Counted from the first letter of the stretch, positions 50,033-60,676 are shown. The stretch: 64,000 nucleotides of DNA from Ignavibacteriota bacterium (GCA_013112585.1 JABFGH010000007.1:160252-224251), one strand, 5' to 3'. Notes: generated from the letters alone by a model not told the origin. Program-made: numbers and translations.

Positions 50033-51178
50033 TTAGAACTCTTTTAAAAGTGAACGTGCAATTACAATTCGTTGAATTTCAGAAGTGCCCTCATAGATCT
50101 CGGTAATTTTCGAGTCTCTTAAAAAGCGTTCAACTTTATATTCGCGCACATAGCCGTACCCGCCGTGTATTTGAATTGCATCAAGGGCACATTCTACAGC
50201 TATAGTTGAAGAATAGAGTTTTGCCATCGCCGCTTCTTTTAGGTATTCTTTTCCTGCATCTTTTAATGCCGCTGCCTGCAGAGTAAGTAATTTTGCTGCT
50301 TCAACTTTTACAGCCATATCTGCAAGTTTAAATTGTACCGCCTGGTGATTACAAATTTCAGTGCCGAATGCTTTTCTTTCTTTAGAATATTTAACCGCCG
50401 CCTCGTATGATGCAATTGCAATACCAACAGCCTGCGATGCAATTCCGTATCTGCCTCCGTTCAAAGTATTCATTGCAAAATTAAAACCTTTGCCTACCTC
50501 CCAAATAACATTTTCATCGGGAACCTTGCAGTTTGTAAAAGTGAGTGAGCAAGTATCGGAGCTTTTAATTCCGAGTTTGTCTTCTTTAACCCCATGTTCA
50601 AATCCGGGGGTTCCTTTTTCAACAACAAATGCAGTTATCCCTTTGTGTTTTTTCTCTTTATCGGTCTGCGCCATAACAATATGGTAATCAGCCGATTGAC
50701 CGTTGGTAATCCAATTTTTAATTCCGTTCAAAACCCAATGATCGCCTTCTTTAACTGCAGTTGTCTGCTGCTGTGTAGCATCACTTCCCGCTTCAGGTTC
50801 CGATAAAGCAAATGCACCAAGTTTTTCCCCGCGGGCAAGCGGTTTCAGATAATTTTCTTTAATAAAATCACTGCCCCATTTTTCCAATCCAAAGCAAACA
50901 AGGGAGTTATTTACTGACATAATCACGCCGACACTGGCATCAACTTTTGAAATTTCTATCATAGCGAGGACGTAACTTACTGTATCCATTCCTGCCCCGT
51001 CGTACTCAGGAGAAGTCATCATTCCCATAAATCCTAACTCGCCAAGTTTTTTTACAATCTCTGTAGGGAACTCTGCATTTTTATCTCTTTCAACTGCGCT
51101 GGGTGCTATTTCACTCTCGGCAAATTCGCGTGCCGTCTGCTGAATCATTACTTGTTCTTCTGAAAGCTCAAAATTCAT
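50033..51178 (-). CDS. Acyl-CoA dehydrogenase
   Basis: A 381-residue flavoprotein that introduces the 2,3-double bond in acyl-CoA, passing electrons to electron-transfer flavoprotein. Visible motifs are the first signature FALSEPEAGSDATQQQT and the second signature around QIHGGYGYVREYKVERFLRD. The catalytic Glu is in KITEIYEGTSEIQRIVI near residue 365. Size and motifs fit short/butyryl-type enzymes. The start MNFELSEEQVMIQQTAREFA is typical. It is the first gene of the minus-strand run that continues through DUF2442 and the YidD-like gene. It could serve the degradation cluster at 10-20 kb, although it is distant from it. Confidence 0.93.
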   Translation of the reverse strand: MNFELSEEQVMIQQTAREFAESEIAPSAVERDKNAEFPTEIVKKLGELGFMGMMTSPEYDGAGMDTVSYVLAMIEISKVDASVGVIMSVNNSLVCFGLEKWGSDFIKENYLKPLARGEKLGAFALSEPEAGSDATQQQTTAVKEGDHWVLNGIKNWITNGQSADYHIVMAQTDKEKKHKGITAFVVEKGTPGFEHGVKEDKLGIKSSDTCSLTFTNCKVPDENVIWEVGKGFNFAMNTLNGGRYGIASQAVGIAIASYEAAVKYSKERKAFGTEICNHQAVQFKLADMAVKVEAAKLLTLQAAALKDAGKEYLKEAAMAKLYSSTIAVECALDAIQIHGGYGYVREYKVERFLRDSKITEIYEGTSEIQRIVIARSLLKEF

Positions 51179-51289
51179 GATCGGTTTCCTTATAATTATT
51201 TAAGTTAAAGGATTTTTGTTGTTTGAGGTTTTAATATTAAGTTCAAGCTACATAATGAAAGGGGAAAATTCAACATCTCAAATTGAAAG

Positions 51290-51800
51290 ATTGTCAAGAG
51301 TGAAAGATTATCAAGATTAAAAGATTTACTAATTCAATATTTTTATTTTGATTTTCGATTGCCGATTCTTCGATTTTCGGTTCAGCGATACATGTTTCAA
51401 ACTACCGTGCTTCAATACGGCTCCGCCACACTCCTAAAAGAGGACGCATGATTGTATGGGTGAATGGTTGCATGGTTGAATGGTTGAATGGTTGCATGAA
51501 TGCATGATTGAAAGATTACAAGATTACAAGATTGCATGATTGAAAGCTTGCCTACCGGAGGTAGGATTACAAGATTGAAAGATTACAAGCTTGCCTACCG
51601 GAGGTAGGATTGCAAGATTACAAGATTGAAACCTGCCTACCGGAGGTGGAATTACAAGATTAAAGCCTGCCTATCTAAAAGGTATGCCCTGGTACGGGAT
51701 GCCGTTTTTTATTTTCACCTATTTTAAATGCATTAACTCATTGAAGTTTTTATTCTGAATTCTGAATTCTGAATTCTGAATTCTGGATTCTGAATTCTGC
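51290..51800. repeat. Microsatellite region with embedded hairpins
   Basis: The 640-base gap 51179-51818 is mainly simple repeats: GATTGAAAGATTACAA and GGTTGAATGGTTGCATG types from about 51290 to 51660, and a heptamer (ATTCTGA)n at about 51752-51799. Three CCTACC-GGA-GGTAGG hairpins are embedded near 51551, 51594 and 51634, each flanked by the GATTGAAA or GATTACAA repeat. No coding frame is plausible. Confidence 0.8.
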
Positions 51801-51818
51801 CTTCTGCCCCCCAAAAAC

Positions 51819-52400
51819 CTACATTATTTTTGTGATTGAGATTGCTCCTCTTAGATCACCTACTTTGTATCCGGTTGCTTTATCGTATGGGTAGTTATTT
51901 TTAATAATCTCTGCTGCTTGCGGCATAATTTCCGTTTGCTGTCCATGACATAGAAGGCAAGGCGCTTCTACCATAATCGGTTTCATAAATTTTATTTTAT
52001 CTATCCCATCTTCCCTAACTTTTTTGATCACAGTAGTGTCTTTCTTCAGATTTCCATTTGCTGCTAACCGTTCAAATTCGTATAAAACATCACCTTCAAA
52101 TTCATCGGGTATATTATTTGGGTTTCTGTTTTTGAAGCTCACTCTTTTAATTTCAATATTTTCCACTTCGGCAAAATTTTGTGTAAGCATTTGAGCAGTA
52201 TCGGAACATACAGTAACCGCTTTAACCGGTCCGCCTTCCTTCATGTTTTTTTGTAACACTGATTTTAATTCAGTCATAAACTCCTTCGCATAACCATCAA
52301 ACTCGGCTCGATAATCTTCTTTGTTAAATTCTTTGTTATCGGAACAGGCAAAAAGTAAAGCCAACACTAAACTCATTAATATGATTTTTTTAAATTTCAT
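51819..52400 (-). CDS. DUF3365 heme-binding lipoprotein
   Basis: The 193-residue protein has a lipoprotein signal (SLVLALLFACSDNKE, Cys at about 19) and a DUF3365 (Tll0287-like) domain. A single c-type heme motif, CLLCHG, follows VEAP near residue 148. The segment SFKNRNPNNIPDEFE with YEFERL after is also typical of this family, which has a PAS-like fold around the heme. It may act as a redox or gas sensor or an electron carrier in the envelope. It lies 54 bases after the last Mrp antiporter gene on the same strand, with a Shine-Dalgarno-like AGGAGT before the ATG. Confidence 0.85.
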   Translation of the reverse strand: MKFKKIILMSLVLALLFACSDNKEFNKEDYRAEFDGYAKEFMTELKSVLQKNMKEGGPVKAVTVCSDTAQMLTQNFAEVENIEIKRVSFKNRNPNNIPDEFEGDVLYEFERLAANGNLKKDTTVIKKVREDGIDKIKFMKPIMVEAPCLLCHGQQTEIMPQAAEIIKNNYPYDKATGYKVGDLRGAISITKIM

Positions 52401-52454
52401 TTTTTACTCCTGATTTAACTGAAACGATCTACTGCTTTATATAAACAATTTAAT

Positions 52455-52805
52455 TCAACTTTTCAATTCATGACTTTCATTATCATACTTTCCTTTTAAT
52501 TCATCATGCCGGGTACCCTTCCATAAAGGTACGTCATTAAAATATGCAGCTCTACCAATCATATGTGCAGCTACAGGGGCGGTAAGCATTAGGAAAGAGA
52601 TAATTATCATCGCACGACTAAAAATTCCAATTTCCCAAAAATGAATTGCTGTACCAAGCAGAATAAAGCCCACACCCAAAGTTGCTGTTTTTGTAGTTGC
52701 CGACATACGCATGAAGAGATCAGGCATGCGGAGTATACCTAATGCCGATATAAAAATAAACAAAGTACCAAGTACAATAAACACTGCGCTAATTATTTCT
52801 TTCAC
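52455..52805 (-). CDS. mrpG: Mrp Na+/H+ antiporter subunit G
   Basis: The 116-residue MrpG (MnhG/PhaG) is a three-span membrane subunit of the multisubunit cation/proton antiporter. The conserved ILRMPDLFMRMSATTKTATLG segment in parts (GILRMPDLFMRM) is diagnostic, and further spans follow to residue 90, with a hydrophilic C-terminus. It overlaps mrpF by four bases (ATGA type), as the last gene of the seven-gene A-to-G operon. The tail after residue 100 is rich in charged residues and not conserved. Confidence 0.93.
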   Translation of the reverse strand: MKEIISAVFIVLGTLFIFISALGILRMPDLFMRMSATTKTATLGVGFILLGTAIHFWEIGIFSRAMIIISFLMLTAPVAAHMIGRAAYFNDVPLWKGTRHDELKGKYDNESHELKS

Positions 52806-53071
52806 TTTCTGGTACTCCTTTCAAGGTAGTAAGCGAATGCAACTGTTCCCAGAAAAACTATCAGCGCTAATATTATTCCTATATCTAAAATTGTAACGGA
52901 GTTGGTAGAAGCGGCATAAACGGAAAGAAATCCAATTGCAATTGCCGATAGCAGATCGAAGGCAACTATTCTATCTTCAATAGATGGACCGATTAACAAG
53001 CGTACAAACGCTAATAGTATTGACGCAGAGATAACCGGCAATGCAAAGTATGTTAAAACTATTTCAAACAT
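52802..53071 (-). CDS. mrpF: Mrp Na+/H+ antiporter subunit F
   Basis: An 89-residue membrane subunit with three hydrophobic spans. The conserved segment RLLIGPSIEDRIVAFDLLSA and IGIILALIVFLGTVAFAYY identify MrpF/PhaF. It overlaps mrpG by four bases and abuts mrpE by one base, so translation is coupled. In the complex it packs with MrpE and MrpG in the small membrane arm; the catalytic contribution is unknown. Confidence 0.93.
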   Translation of the reverse strand: MFEIVLTYFALPVISASILLAFVRLLIGPSIEDRIVAFDLLSAIAIGFLSVYAASTNSVTILDIGIILALIVFLGTVAFAYYLERSTRK

Positions 53072-53547
53072 TATCTGGTTATCTCCAATAGTTTTCTTTC
53101 GAATCCATTTTTAATTTCCTTTATAAATTCCTCCGGGTCCGAGGCATACATCGAATGAACATACAGCACTTTCTTATCACTGCTTACATCCAGACTTAAA
53201 GTACCGGGTGTAAGTGTAATCAAGTTTGCCAGTATTGTAATTTCAAAATCTTTTTCTGCAGTAAGAGGTACAGCAATAATTGAAGGCTTCATTCTATGTT
53301 TTGGGGTAATAATATCGTAAGCCACTTTTAAATTTGCCAGGATCAGTTCATAAATAAAGTAGATTATAAAACCGAATATCTTTGGAATTTTACTAATGTA
53401 CTCTCGGCTGTCGGTAGCATTTTTACTTACCCAAAGTATTAAGAACCCAATAATAAGTCCTTGAATAAAATTCATAAAATCTAAGTCGCCGGTTAAAAGC
53501 ATCCACGCAATGGCAAGCAGAATATTTAACAGCAGTCTATTCATTCG
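53071..53547 (-). CDS. mrpE: Mrp Na+/H+ antiporter subunit E
   Basis: MrpE has two or three N-terminal spans and a soluble C-terminal domain. I chose the ATG at 53545-53547 because MNRLLLNILLAIAWMLLTGD is the usual MrpE start; an upstream in-frame ATG at 53566-53568 would add seven residues. The C-terminal LTPGTLSLDVSSDKKVLYVH is highly diagnostic. The start lies inside the end of mrpD, and the stop overlaps mrpF by one base. It is required for complex stability in other bacteria; this is known for the family. Confidence 0.93.
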   Translation of the reverse strand, partial: RMNRLLLNILLAIAWMLLTGDLDFMNFIQGLIIGFLILWVSKNATDSREYISKIPKIFGFIIYFIYELILANLKVAYDIITPKHRMKPSIIAVPLTAEKDFEITILANLITLTPGTLSLDVSSDKKVLYVHSMYASDPEEFIKEIKNGFERKLLEITR

Positions 53548-55036
53548 ATACTCCGAGTACTGCATCAATATATAGATTAGGATTAAGAAGCTGCTCAGAA
53601 GCCTGTTGAGCTATATCGAAAAACGGCTCCATGTAAAAGCCAATAGTAATTGTAATCAGCGCCAGCAAAACAATCGGTAGAAATAAAATTGCTTTCTGAG
53701 TATTCGATCCGCTGAATTTATTTCCTATAGTTTCACTCGGTGCATCTTTCCAAAATGCTTCGTTCCAAATTTTTGTCATCGAAAATAAAGTAAGCAAACC
53801 GACAAAAAGTGAAACCGCAACAATTGTAAATTCTCCTAAATCCAGACCTGCTTTAACTACTGTAAACTTTGCCCAAAATCCGCTTAGCGGCGGTATGCCT
53901 GCAAGTGATAATGCCGGAATTAAAAACAGCAAACCCAAAATGGGATAAAGTTTATAAAGCCCGCCAAGTTTTTTTAGCTGGTATGTACCGCGTATTTTAC
54001 TGATTGCACCACCCACCAAAAATAAATTTGTTTTAACAATAATATGATGAATAATATAAAATATACCTCCGGCAATTGCTAAAGGTGAATAAAGCCCAAG
54101 TCCCATAATCATATACCCGATTTGGCTTATAATATGAAATGATAATATTTTTCGAATATCCATTTGAGATGCCGCACCAAGTACACCGGAAAGCATAGTA
54201 AAGCCGGCAATAACAAGAATAATTGTATGGGTAAAATCTGTATCATTAATAAAGATAAGAGTGAATACACGCATTAATGAGTAAACACCTACCTTTGTTA
54301 ATAGTCCGGCAAATATTGCGGAAACAGCAGCCGGCGGCGTATGGTATGAAGCCGGAAGCCAAAAGTACAATGGAAATACTGCCGACTTAATTCCGAAAGC
54401 AATAAGGAATAGCATTGAAACCAAGGTTAACATTTCAGGATTATCAATCAGCGGCAGCTTACGTGCTAAGTCAGCCATATTTAATGTGCCTGCAAGACCG
54501 TAAAGAATTCCAACTCCGGCTAAAAACAATGCTGATGAAAGCAGGTTTAAAGTTACATATTTAATTGCTCCCTCAAGCTGTTTTTTTCTGCCGCCGAGCG
54601 CTAATAGCACAAATGAACTTATTAGCATAACTTCGAACCATACATAAAGATTAAAAATATCTCCTGTAAGGAAAGCACCGTTTATTCCCATTAATAATGT
54701 TTGAAGAAGGGGATAGAAACCGAATTTTTCTCGTTCATGATCAATAGTGGCAAGTGAATAAACTGCGGTCGAAAACCCGATTACAGATGTAATCACAATC
54801 ATTATTGCACTTAGTAAATCAGCAACGAGACTAATACCAAAAGGAGCCTGCCAACTACCCACTTGAAAAACTTGAATACCGGAATTATTAACGTTTGAAA
54901 ATAACATTACAGCAAAAATTATTGAAGCGGCAGAGGAAACAAGATTTATTATTCTATGAGCTTTTGTATTATTCCAGAAAAGCATCATAATAATTGCGAA
55001 GAAAAATGGCGATATGATCGGCAGAACCAAAAGCAT
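53537..55036 (-). CDS. mrpD: Mrp Na+/H+ antiporter subunit D
   Basis: The 499-residue MrpD is homologous to the NuoN/NuoM antiporter-like subunits of complex I. Fourteen hydrophobic spans are present. The conserved membrane Glu is in NLYVWFEVMLISSF, and Lys residues in TM7 (GIKSAVFPLYFWLPASYHTPP in parts) and TM12 are in the expected positions. It conducts protons in exchange for cations with MrpA. The start overlaps mrpC by one base and the end overlaps mrpE by about ten. Confidence 0.95.
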   Translation of the reverse strand: MLLVLPIISPFFFAIIMMLFWNNTKAHRIINLVSSAASIIFAVMLFSNVNNSGIQVFQVGSWQAPFGISLVADLLSAIMIVITSVIGFSTAVYSLATIDHEREKFGFYPLLQTLLMGINGAFLTGDIFNLYVWFEVMLISSFVLLALGGRKKQLEGAIKYVTLNLLSSALFLAGVGILYGLAGTLNMADLARKLPLIDNPEMLTLVSMLFLIAFGIKSAVFPLYFWLPASYHTPPAAVSAIFAGLLTKVGVYSLMRVFTLIFINDTDFTHTIILVIAGFTMLSGVLGAASQMDIRKILSFHIISQIGYMIMGLGLYSPLAIAGGIFYIIHHIIVKTNLFLVGGAISKIRGTYQLKKLGGLYKLYPILGLLFLIPALSLAGIPPLSGFWAKFTVVKAGLDLGEFTIVAVSLFVGLLTLFSMTKIWNEAFWKDAPSETIGNKFSGSNTQKAILFLPIVLLALITITIGFYMEPFFDIAQQASEQLLNPNLYIDAVLGVSNE

Positions 55037-55389
55037 TATTGTATCAACTCATCTGTTGTATTCAGTTCATCTAAATCATCTGTGCCAGTTGTTTGATAAG
55101 CTCGTTTAAATAGTACAATTGCAAAAGCCTGCACACCAAAGCCGATAACTATTGCCGTTAGTATTAATGCCTGAGGCAGGGGATCGGCGGCATTTTCTGC
55201 TAATGTTCCTTCAATGCTTATAAACGCAGGAATACCTTTAGAAATTCTACCGACAGTAAAAATTAGTAGGTTTGCCGCATGCCCTAAAAAAATCAATCCT
55301 ATAATAACCTTAACAAAACTTCTTCTAAGAATCATATAAAGACCTGAAGCATATAAAACGCCAATTACAATGACTAAAATAACCTCCAT
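55036..55389 (-). CDS. mrpC: Mrp Na+/H+ antiporter subunit C
   Basis: A 117-residue membrane protein homologous to NuoK. Three hydrophobic spans are visible, with [18 protein letters not shown] and [20 protein letters not shown] as the conserved MrpC blocks. The C-terminal 15 residues are acidic ([12 protein letters not shown]). It overlaps mrpB and mrpD by one base each. It contributes to the membrane arm of the antiporter. Confidence 0.95.
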   Translation of the reverse strand: MEVILVIVIGVLYASGLYMILRRSFVKVIIGLIFLGHAANLLIFTVGRISKGIPAFISIEGTLAENAADPLPQALILTAIVIGFGVQAFAIVLFKRAYQTTGTDDLDELNTTDELIQ

Positions 55390-55805
55390 TACTCTTCTTC
55401 CTGCGCTAATGAAAAAATAATTTTGGTTGAGACACCTAGCACCAGCAAGTAAACGCCTACATCAAAAATTATTGGAGTACCAAGTTTGCCTATAACGGGA
55501 ATTTTATTATCGAGCCAAACGCCAGTCATAAAAGGCTTACCTGCAAGTAAAGGTAATAATGCACTAATCAGAGCAGTAAGCAGTCCGAAAGAAAATAATT
55601 TAAGAGGTTCAATACTTAAAAATTTTTCGGCTTCTTCAACTCCGTTTGCAATTGCATAAAGAGCGTATGCAGCAGCGGCAACAAGTCCTCCGGCGAATCC
55701 GCCCCCGGGTTCGTTATGCCCGCGCAGCAGCAGAAAGAATGAGAAAATAAGCAGCAGCGGAATAATATATTTTACTGTTGTAGCCAAAATTAATGAGCTT
55801 TTCAT
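55389..55805 (-). CDS. mrpB: Mrp Na+/H+ antiporter subunit B
   Basis: MrpB, 138 residues, has four spans. The conserved segment [20 protein letters not shown] near residues 25-44 is the diagnostic MrpB/MnhB motif. It follows mrpA with a four-base overlap and is followed by mrpC with a one-base overlap. In Bacillus-type complexes MrpB is separate, as here, not fused to MrpA, so this is a group 1 (seven-gene) operon. Confidence 0.95.
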   Translation of the reverse strand: MKSSLILATTVKYIIPLLLIFSFFLLLRGHNEPGGGFAGGLVAAAAYALYAIANGVEEAEKFLSIEPLKLFSFGLLTALISALLPLLAGKPFMTGVWLDNKIPVIGKLGTPIIFDVGVYLLVLGVSTKIIFSLAQEEE

Positions 55806-58102
55806 TTTTCGCTCCCATTACTTTTTAATTTAAGGAGTGCGTAAACCCCAATTGCGGCAATAGCCAGAACAGCTATTTCGCCCATTGTATCCAGTGCTCT
55901 AAAATCAACAAGAATAACATTTACGATATTCCGTCCTTTCCCGATAGTCAAACTATTTTCACCGAAATATTTTTTAAGTTCCGATGTCATTGGTTCGGCA
56001 ATAATAAATAAAACGATCAAACTCATTAGCAGTCCGCCCAAGCCCGCAAGTATAAAATCTCTTATTCTTCTTGTCATGCTGGAAAATGGCAGATATTTCG
56101 GAAGGCGGTAAATTACAAGTACAAATAAAATTACGGTAAGAGTTTCAATTGCAAATTGTGTCATTGCTAAATCGGGCGCACTGTACATAATAAATATCAG
56201 TGCAACCGAATAACCCACCACACCAACTGAAACAATTGCCGTTAAGCGTGATTTTGCACGTACCGCCGATATAGCAGCAAGAATAAGAATAATACCAATT
56301 ATTACTTCTGCAAATGTAGGAGCAAATGTAAGATCAATATTTGGTGCGCCACCAAAAGATACAAGTGCTAATCCGCCTAAGAAAATTGTTGCTACAATTA
56401 TCATTGCAGCATAGTTGCTCAAGTTTCCATTCTGAAGAAATTTCGTTTGAAACTTTGCAAAACTTAATGTGCTGCTTAAAAGAAACTCATAGTAATAAGA
56501 GGGTTTAACATATTTTGTGAATGAAATTTTGTTGAGTGTATTTACAATATTATCTCGTTTAAAGTAGAGTAACACACCAAGCAAAACGGTTAATACACTT
56601 AAAGCAAGTTCAAGATTGAAGCCATGCCACAGCTTAACCGGAATGTTTAGCTTTTTATTTATTACTCCAATCTCAGTAAAATTTATCAGGCTATTAATTA
56701 CAACGGAAGAAAACATACCAAGTACAACACCCAATAGAGCAAGTATCATTGGTCCGAACCACATTTTAAATGGAGACTCATGAGGTTCTTTTGGGGTTGG
56801 TTTGAGCTTTCCGAAAAACGGCTTAAACCCCACAGCAATGGTTATGTAAACAATAAACACATTTGCAGCAATTGCAAGAATAATTAATAGCGTTCCGAAT
56901 GGTTCAAACTCTAATGCAGAGGCATAAACAGTTTCTTTACCTACAAAACCAATTAATGGTATAATTCCCATTTTAGAAAGTGATGCCAGAACTGCAATTA
57001 CCATAGTGATCGGCATTAGTTTTCTCAGTCCGCCTAATTTAGTAATATCTCTCGTACCGGTTTCATGATCAATTATTCCGGCTATAAGAAATAGCGTGCC
57101 TTTATAGAGTGAGTGGGCAATTAAATAAATCATAAATGCTTTGATGGCTAAATCGCTGCCGATACCAAGCAGCATTGTTAAAGTGCCAAGCACTCCTAAT
57201 GTTGAATATGCAAGCAGCTTTTTTAAGTCGGTTTGCTTAAGTGAAAGCATTGCTGTAAAAAGCATTGTAACAGCACCGACTATCAAAATTGTATGCTGCC
57301 ATAAATCGGTTCCGCCAAGTGAAGGATTCATTCGTGCCATTAAATAGATGCCTGCTTTAACCATTGTTGCGGAATGAAGATATGCACTAACGGGGGTTGG
57401 TGCTTCCATTGCGTTAGGAAGCCAAAAGTGAAACGGGAACTGAGCAGATTTTGTAAATGCTCCGATCAAAACTAAAATTGCTGCAATTGGGTAATGTTTA
57501 TGACCGGTAATAAGTTCATTCAAATCAGCCAGGCTTGAGATTGACCAGCCGCCGGAAATATTAGCGATTATTATTAGCCCTGCCAGCAGAGCCAAACCAC
57601 CGCCGCCGGTAATCAGCAAAGCCTGTAACGCATAAATCCTTGACCGCTCTTTGTCGTGATTAAAACCGATAAGGAAGTAGGAACTGATACTTGTCAATTC
57701 CCAAAAAACAAACATCGTTATTATGTTATCGGAAAGGACAAGACCAAGCATTGAAGCCATGAAGAGAGTAATGTAAATATAAAATCTTGTTATATATTTA
57801 TTGCCTTCCATATAACTTGCGGTATATAAAAACACTGCAAATCCAACAAGACTAATTATAAGAGCAAAAGTTAAACTTAAGCCATCTAAATAAAATGACA
57901 GGTTAATACCGAGTGATGGAATCCAATTGTAAGATTGGGCAATTACATTGCCCTCGGTTATGGTGTTATAGAAAGAAGCAAAATAGATAAAGATGCCGAG
58001 AGGCAATACTGCAGCTGCAATTTTTCCTGCTTGTTTGTTAATTCGAACCGCTGCCGGAAAAAATATTGCAAAAATGAATCCGGCAACTACAGCATAAAGC
58101 AT
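55802..58102 (-). CDS. mrpA: Mrp Na+/H+ antiporter subunit A
   Basis: The 766-residue MrpA is the largest subunit and resembles NuoL in its first 500 residues. Key motifs are [18 protein letters not shown] with the conserved Glu, and [20 protein letters not shown]. The C-terminal 250 residues form the MbhD/MbhE-like domain, including [20 protein letters not shown] with [13 protein letters not shown]. It is the first gene of the operon; the start [20 protein letters not shown] is acceptable. Exchanging Na+ for H+ gives alkali and salt tolerance and can use or build sodium gradients for symporters such as the one encoded at 11795. Confidence 0.95.
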   Translation of the reverse strand: MLYAVVAGFIFAIFFPAAVRINKQAGKIAAAVLPLGIFIYFASFYNTITEGNVIAQSYNWIPSLGINLSFYLDGLSLTFALIISLVGFAVFLYTASYMEGNKYITRFYIYITLFMASMLGLVLSDNIITMFVFWELTSISSYFLIGFNHDKERSRIYALQALLITGGGGLALLAGLIIIANISGGWSISSLADLNELITGHKHYPIAAILVLIGAFTKSAQFPFHFWLPNAMEAPTPVSAYLHSATMVKAGIYLMARMNPSLGGTDLWQHTILIVGAVTMLFTAMLSLKQTDLKKLLAYSTLGVLGTLTMLLGIGSDLAIKAFMIYLIAHSLYKGTLFLIAGIIDHETGTRDITKLGGLRKLMPITMVIAVLASLSKMGIIPLIGFVGKETVYASALEFEPFGTLLIILAIAANVFIVYITIAVGFKPFFGKLKPTPKEPHESPFKMWFGPMILALLGVVLGMFSSVVINSLINFTEIGVINKKLNIPVKLWHGFNLELALSVLTVLLGVLLYFKRDNIVNTLNKISFTKYVKPSYYYEFLLSSTLSFAKFQTKFLQNGNLSNYAAMIIVATIFLGGLALVSFGGAPNIDLTFAPTFAEVIIGIILILAAISAVRAKSRLTAIVSVGVVGYSVALIFIMYSAPDLAMTQFAIETLTVILFVLVIYRLPKYLPFSSMTRRIRDFILAGLGGLLMSLIVLFIIAEPMTSELKKYFGENSLTIGKGRNIVNVILVDFRALDTMGEIAVLAIAAIGVYALLKLKSNGSEK

Positions 58103-58528
58103 TATTTACCTTTTAATTTTTTATTTTTAAAATATAATTACTTATTCAGCTATCCAAGGGAATGCGGTGAGATATTAAAATCTTTATCAATTAATACATT
58201 CAAAAATCAATTAACATACATTCCCTTTAAAAAGTTGAATAAAAACAATAAATAAAACTTAGCGTAATTATATTTTTTAGAATTCAACTTATTAGATACT
58301 CCCACTCTAAGTTGTTCAAATCCAACTATTTAACTGCATTCAGTATATTTATTTAATTCTAAGTTGTTTCGTATCTTTAACTATTAAATCTATAAGCCGT
58401 TAAATGCTTCTTTAATTATTGTGTGCGGGTATTAAATTTATATCACAACAAATATTATTTTATTCAACTTATAAAAATTTTATTCGAGTATTAATTAATG
58501 CTTAGCTAAGTTTAGATAAAGAAAGGAA
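58103..58528. other. Divergent AT-rich intergenic region, no gene seen
   Basis: This gap holds the promoter zones of mrpA (minus strand) and the histidine kinase gene (plus strand). TCTAAGTTGTT occurs twice, at about 58307 and 58360, and could be a protein-binding site, but this is speculative. I see no RNA gene, hairpin or credible coding frame. Confidence 0.4.
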
Positions 58529-60676
58529 ATGCTTAAAAAAAGAACGCTCAAATTATTTTTACTATTTTTTTTTACCTCCCAATTAGTCCGGGCAATTAGT
58601 ATAGATTCACTAAAAAGAGATGCCATAAATGCAGCCGATTTTACTAAGGTTGATTTATTAAATGAAATTTCGGAATACTATATTACTGCCAATATCGATA
58701 GCGCTATTTATTATTCTAAAAATGCAAAAAGAGTTGCCGGGGGAATTGATTACAGCATTGGAAAAATTAATGCTATGAATAACCTTGCCTTTGCTTTTTA
58801 TATTCAAAACAATTTGGACAGCACAAAATATTATGCATCTGAAGCTCTTACCTTGGCGCGCGGCATTGATTATATACCCGGCAAAGCAAAATCCTTAAAC
58901 ATATTAGGCTTAGCTGAATGGAGAGTTGGAGCATACCCTGATGCAGTTGATATGTACTTAAAAGCTCTGGACTTTGCCACATTGGCTAATGATAAAATTG
59001 AAATTTCAAAAAGCAATAACTATCTCGGTCTTGTTTTCTGGAAGACGGGAGATTATCCCAAATCGATTGATTACCTTTATAAATCATTGGAAATAAAAGA
59101 GGAGTTAAACAATAAATATGAGGCTGCTCTTACACTGAATAACTTGAGTAATGTTCACAACGAGATAGGCGACTATCAGCAGGCAATTTTATTTGCAGAA
59201 AAAGCATTAACAATATCAGAAAAATTAAACAGTAAATACACTCTCGGCAGGGCGCTGGCTAACATCGGCATAAGCTACTTAAAAATGGATGAAACCGATA
59301 AGGCTCTCAATTATCTTGAAAGATCATTACAAGTGAAGGAAGAATCCGGCGAAATTAAAGGTTTGGGATATACATTAATTGATGTAGGCAATATTTACTT
59401 TAAATTAGGCGAAATTAAAAAAGCTGAAGTTAATTTTGAGAAAGCCTTGATGATAATGAAGGATATTGATGATGCTCATGGATTATCAATTGTACTGAAT
59501 AAAATTGCAAAGGTACATCTGCTGAATAAAAATCTTATCGCGGCAAAAAGGGTACTAAACGAAAGTATTAAATATGCAGAGAGAGAAAATTTAAGAGAGA
59601 ATCTCAAAGAAAATTATTTGCTTTATTCGCAAATATTTGAAGAGCAGAATAAAATCGGTAAAGCATTGGAATACTATAAATTACATTCAGCCCTTAAAGA
59701 TTCGCTGATTAATGAAAAAATAAATTCACAGATATTGGAATTAAATATTAATTACAAAACTAATCAGAAGGAAAAAGAAAACGAACTTCTGAAGCAGAAA
59801 AATATAATTCAATCATTAGAACTGGTTTCGCAAAGACAGTATATATATTTTCTTTTAAGCGGTGTGTTTTTGAGTTTGGTTATTTTAGCAGGCATATTTT
59901 TAAGGTACCGTTATTTAAGTAAGACTAAAAGATTAACCGAGGAGAATAATAGAAAAATTGAAAAGCAGCGGATTGAGCTTGAGCAGTTGAACATCACAAA
60001 AGATAAGTTCTTTTCAATTATTGCACATGATCTTAAAAACCCTTTCCAAACTGTACTTGGTTATTCCAGCATGCTTTCTACCGATTCGCATAACTTAAGC
60101 GATGATGATAAGCAGAAAATTGCGCTCCAAATTTTAACTGTATCTAAATCATCTTATCAGCTTTTAGAAAATTTATTAGGATGGGCAAGCACTCAAACGG
60201 GAAGAATTAATTATTCTCCTTCTGAATATAATTTTGAAAAACTAACAAATGATTCATTAGAACATATAAAAATTCAAGCTGAACAAAAATTTCAGAAGAT
60301 AGAAATTAAAGCCGAGAAGGATTTAAAACTATTTACCGATTATAATATTTTTAGTGCAGTGCTTAGAAATTTGGTTACTAATGCAGTAAAGTTTTCAAAA
60401 GTAAACAGCACAATTATTATTGAAGCTAAAAAAGAAAATGGTAATGCATTGATAAAAGTTGAGGATAACGGAATAGGAATTCCACAGGAAATGATTGATA
60501 ATCTATTTGTGCTTAAAACTTCAAAAAAATCAGTCGGCACTTCAAATGAAAGCGGAACCGGTTTGGGTCTGGTTATCTGCAAGGAGTTTGTTGAAATTTA
60601 CGGCGGTAAAATTTGGGTAGAAAGTGAAATCGGAATTGGAAGTAAGTTCTATTTTACTGTACCGATGGCAAAATGA
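58529..60676 (+). CDS. TPR-containing sensor histidine kinase
   Basis: The 715-residue protein has a signal peptide (LKLFLLFFFTSQLVRA), about ten TPR repeats between residues 30 and 400, and a membrane span around 437-460. A coiled coil follows, then a cytoplasmic kinase module. The phosphoacceptor is His500 in IIAHDLKNPFQTVLGYS (HisKA). The ATPase domain has LVTNAVKFSK (N box), VEDNGIGIPQEM (G1) and SGTGLGLVICKEF (G2). Periplasmic TPRs are thought to bind peptides or partner proteins. No response-regulator gene is adjacent, so it is an orphan kinase. Ligand and target are unknown. Confidence 0.93.
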   Translation: MLKKRTLKLFLLFFFTSQLVRAISIDSLKRDAINAADFTKVDLLNEISEYYITANIDSAIYYSKNAKRVAGGIDYSIGKINAMNNLAFAFYIQNNLDSTKYYASEALTLARGIDYIPGKAKSLNILGLAEWRVGAYPDAVDMYLKALDFATLANDKIEISKSNNYLGLVFWKTGDYPKSIDYLYKSLEIKEELNNKYEAALTLNNLSNVHNEIGDYQQAILFAEKALTISEKLNSKYTLGRALANIGISYLKMDETDKALNYLERSLQVKEESGEIKGLGYTLIDVGNIYFKLGEIKKAEVNFEKALMIMKDIDDAHGLSIVLNKIAKVHLLNKNLIAAKRVLNESIKYAERENLRENLKENYLLYSQIFEEQNKIGKALEYYKLHSALKDSLINEKINSQILELNINYKTNQKEKENELLKQKNIIQSLELVSQRQYIYFLLSGVFLSLVILAGIFLRYRYLSKTKRLTEENNRKIEKQRIELEQLNITKDKFFSIIAHDLKNPFQTVLGYSSMLSTDSHNLSDDDKQKIALQILTVSKSSYQLLENLLGWASTQTGRINYSPSEYNFEKLTNDSLEHIKIQAEQKFQKIEIKAEKDLKLFTDYNIFSAVLRNLVTNAVKFSKVNSTIIIEAKKENGNALIKVEDNGIGIPQEMIDNLFVLKTSKKSVGTSNESGTGLGLVICKEFVEIYGGKIWVESEIGIGSKFYFTVPMAK

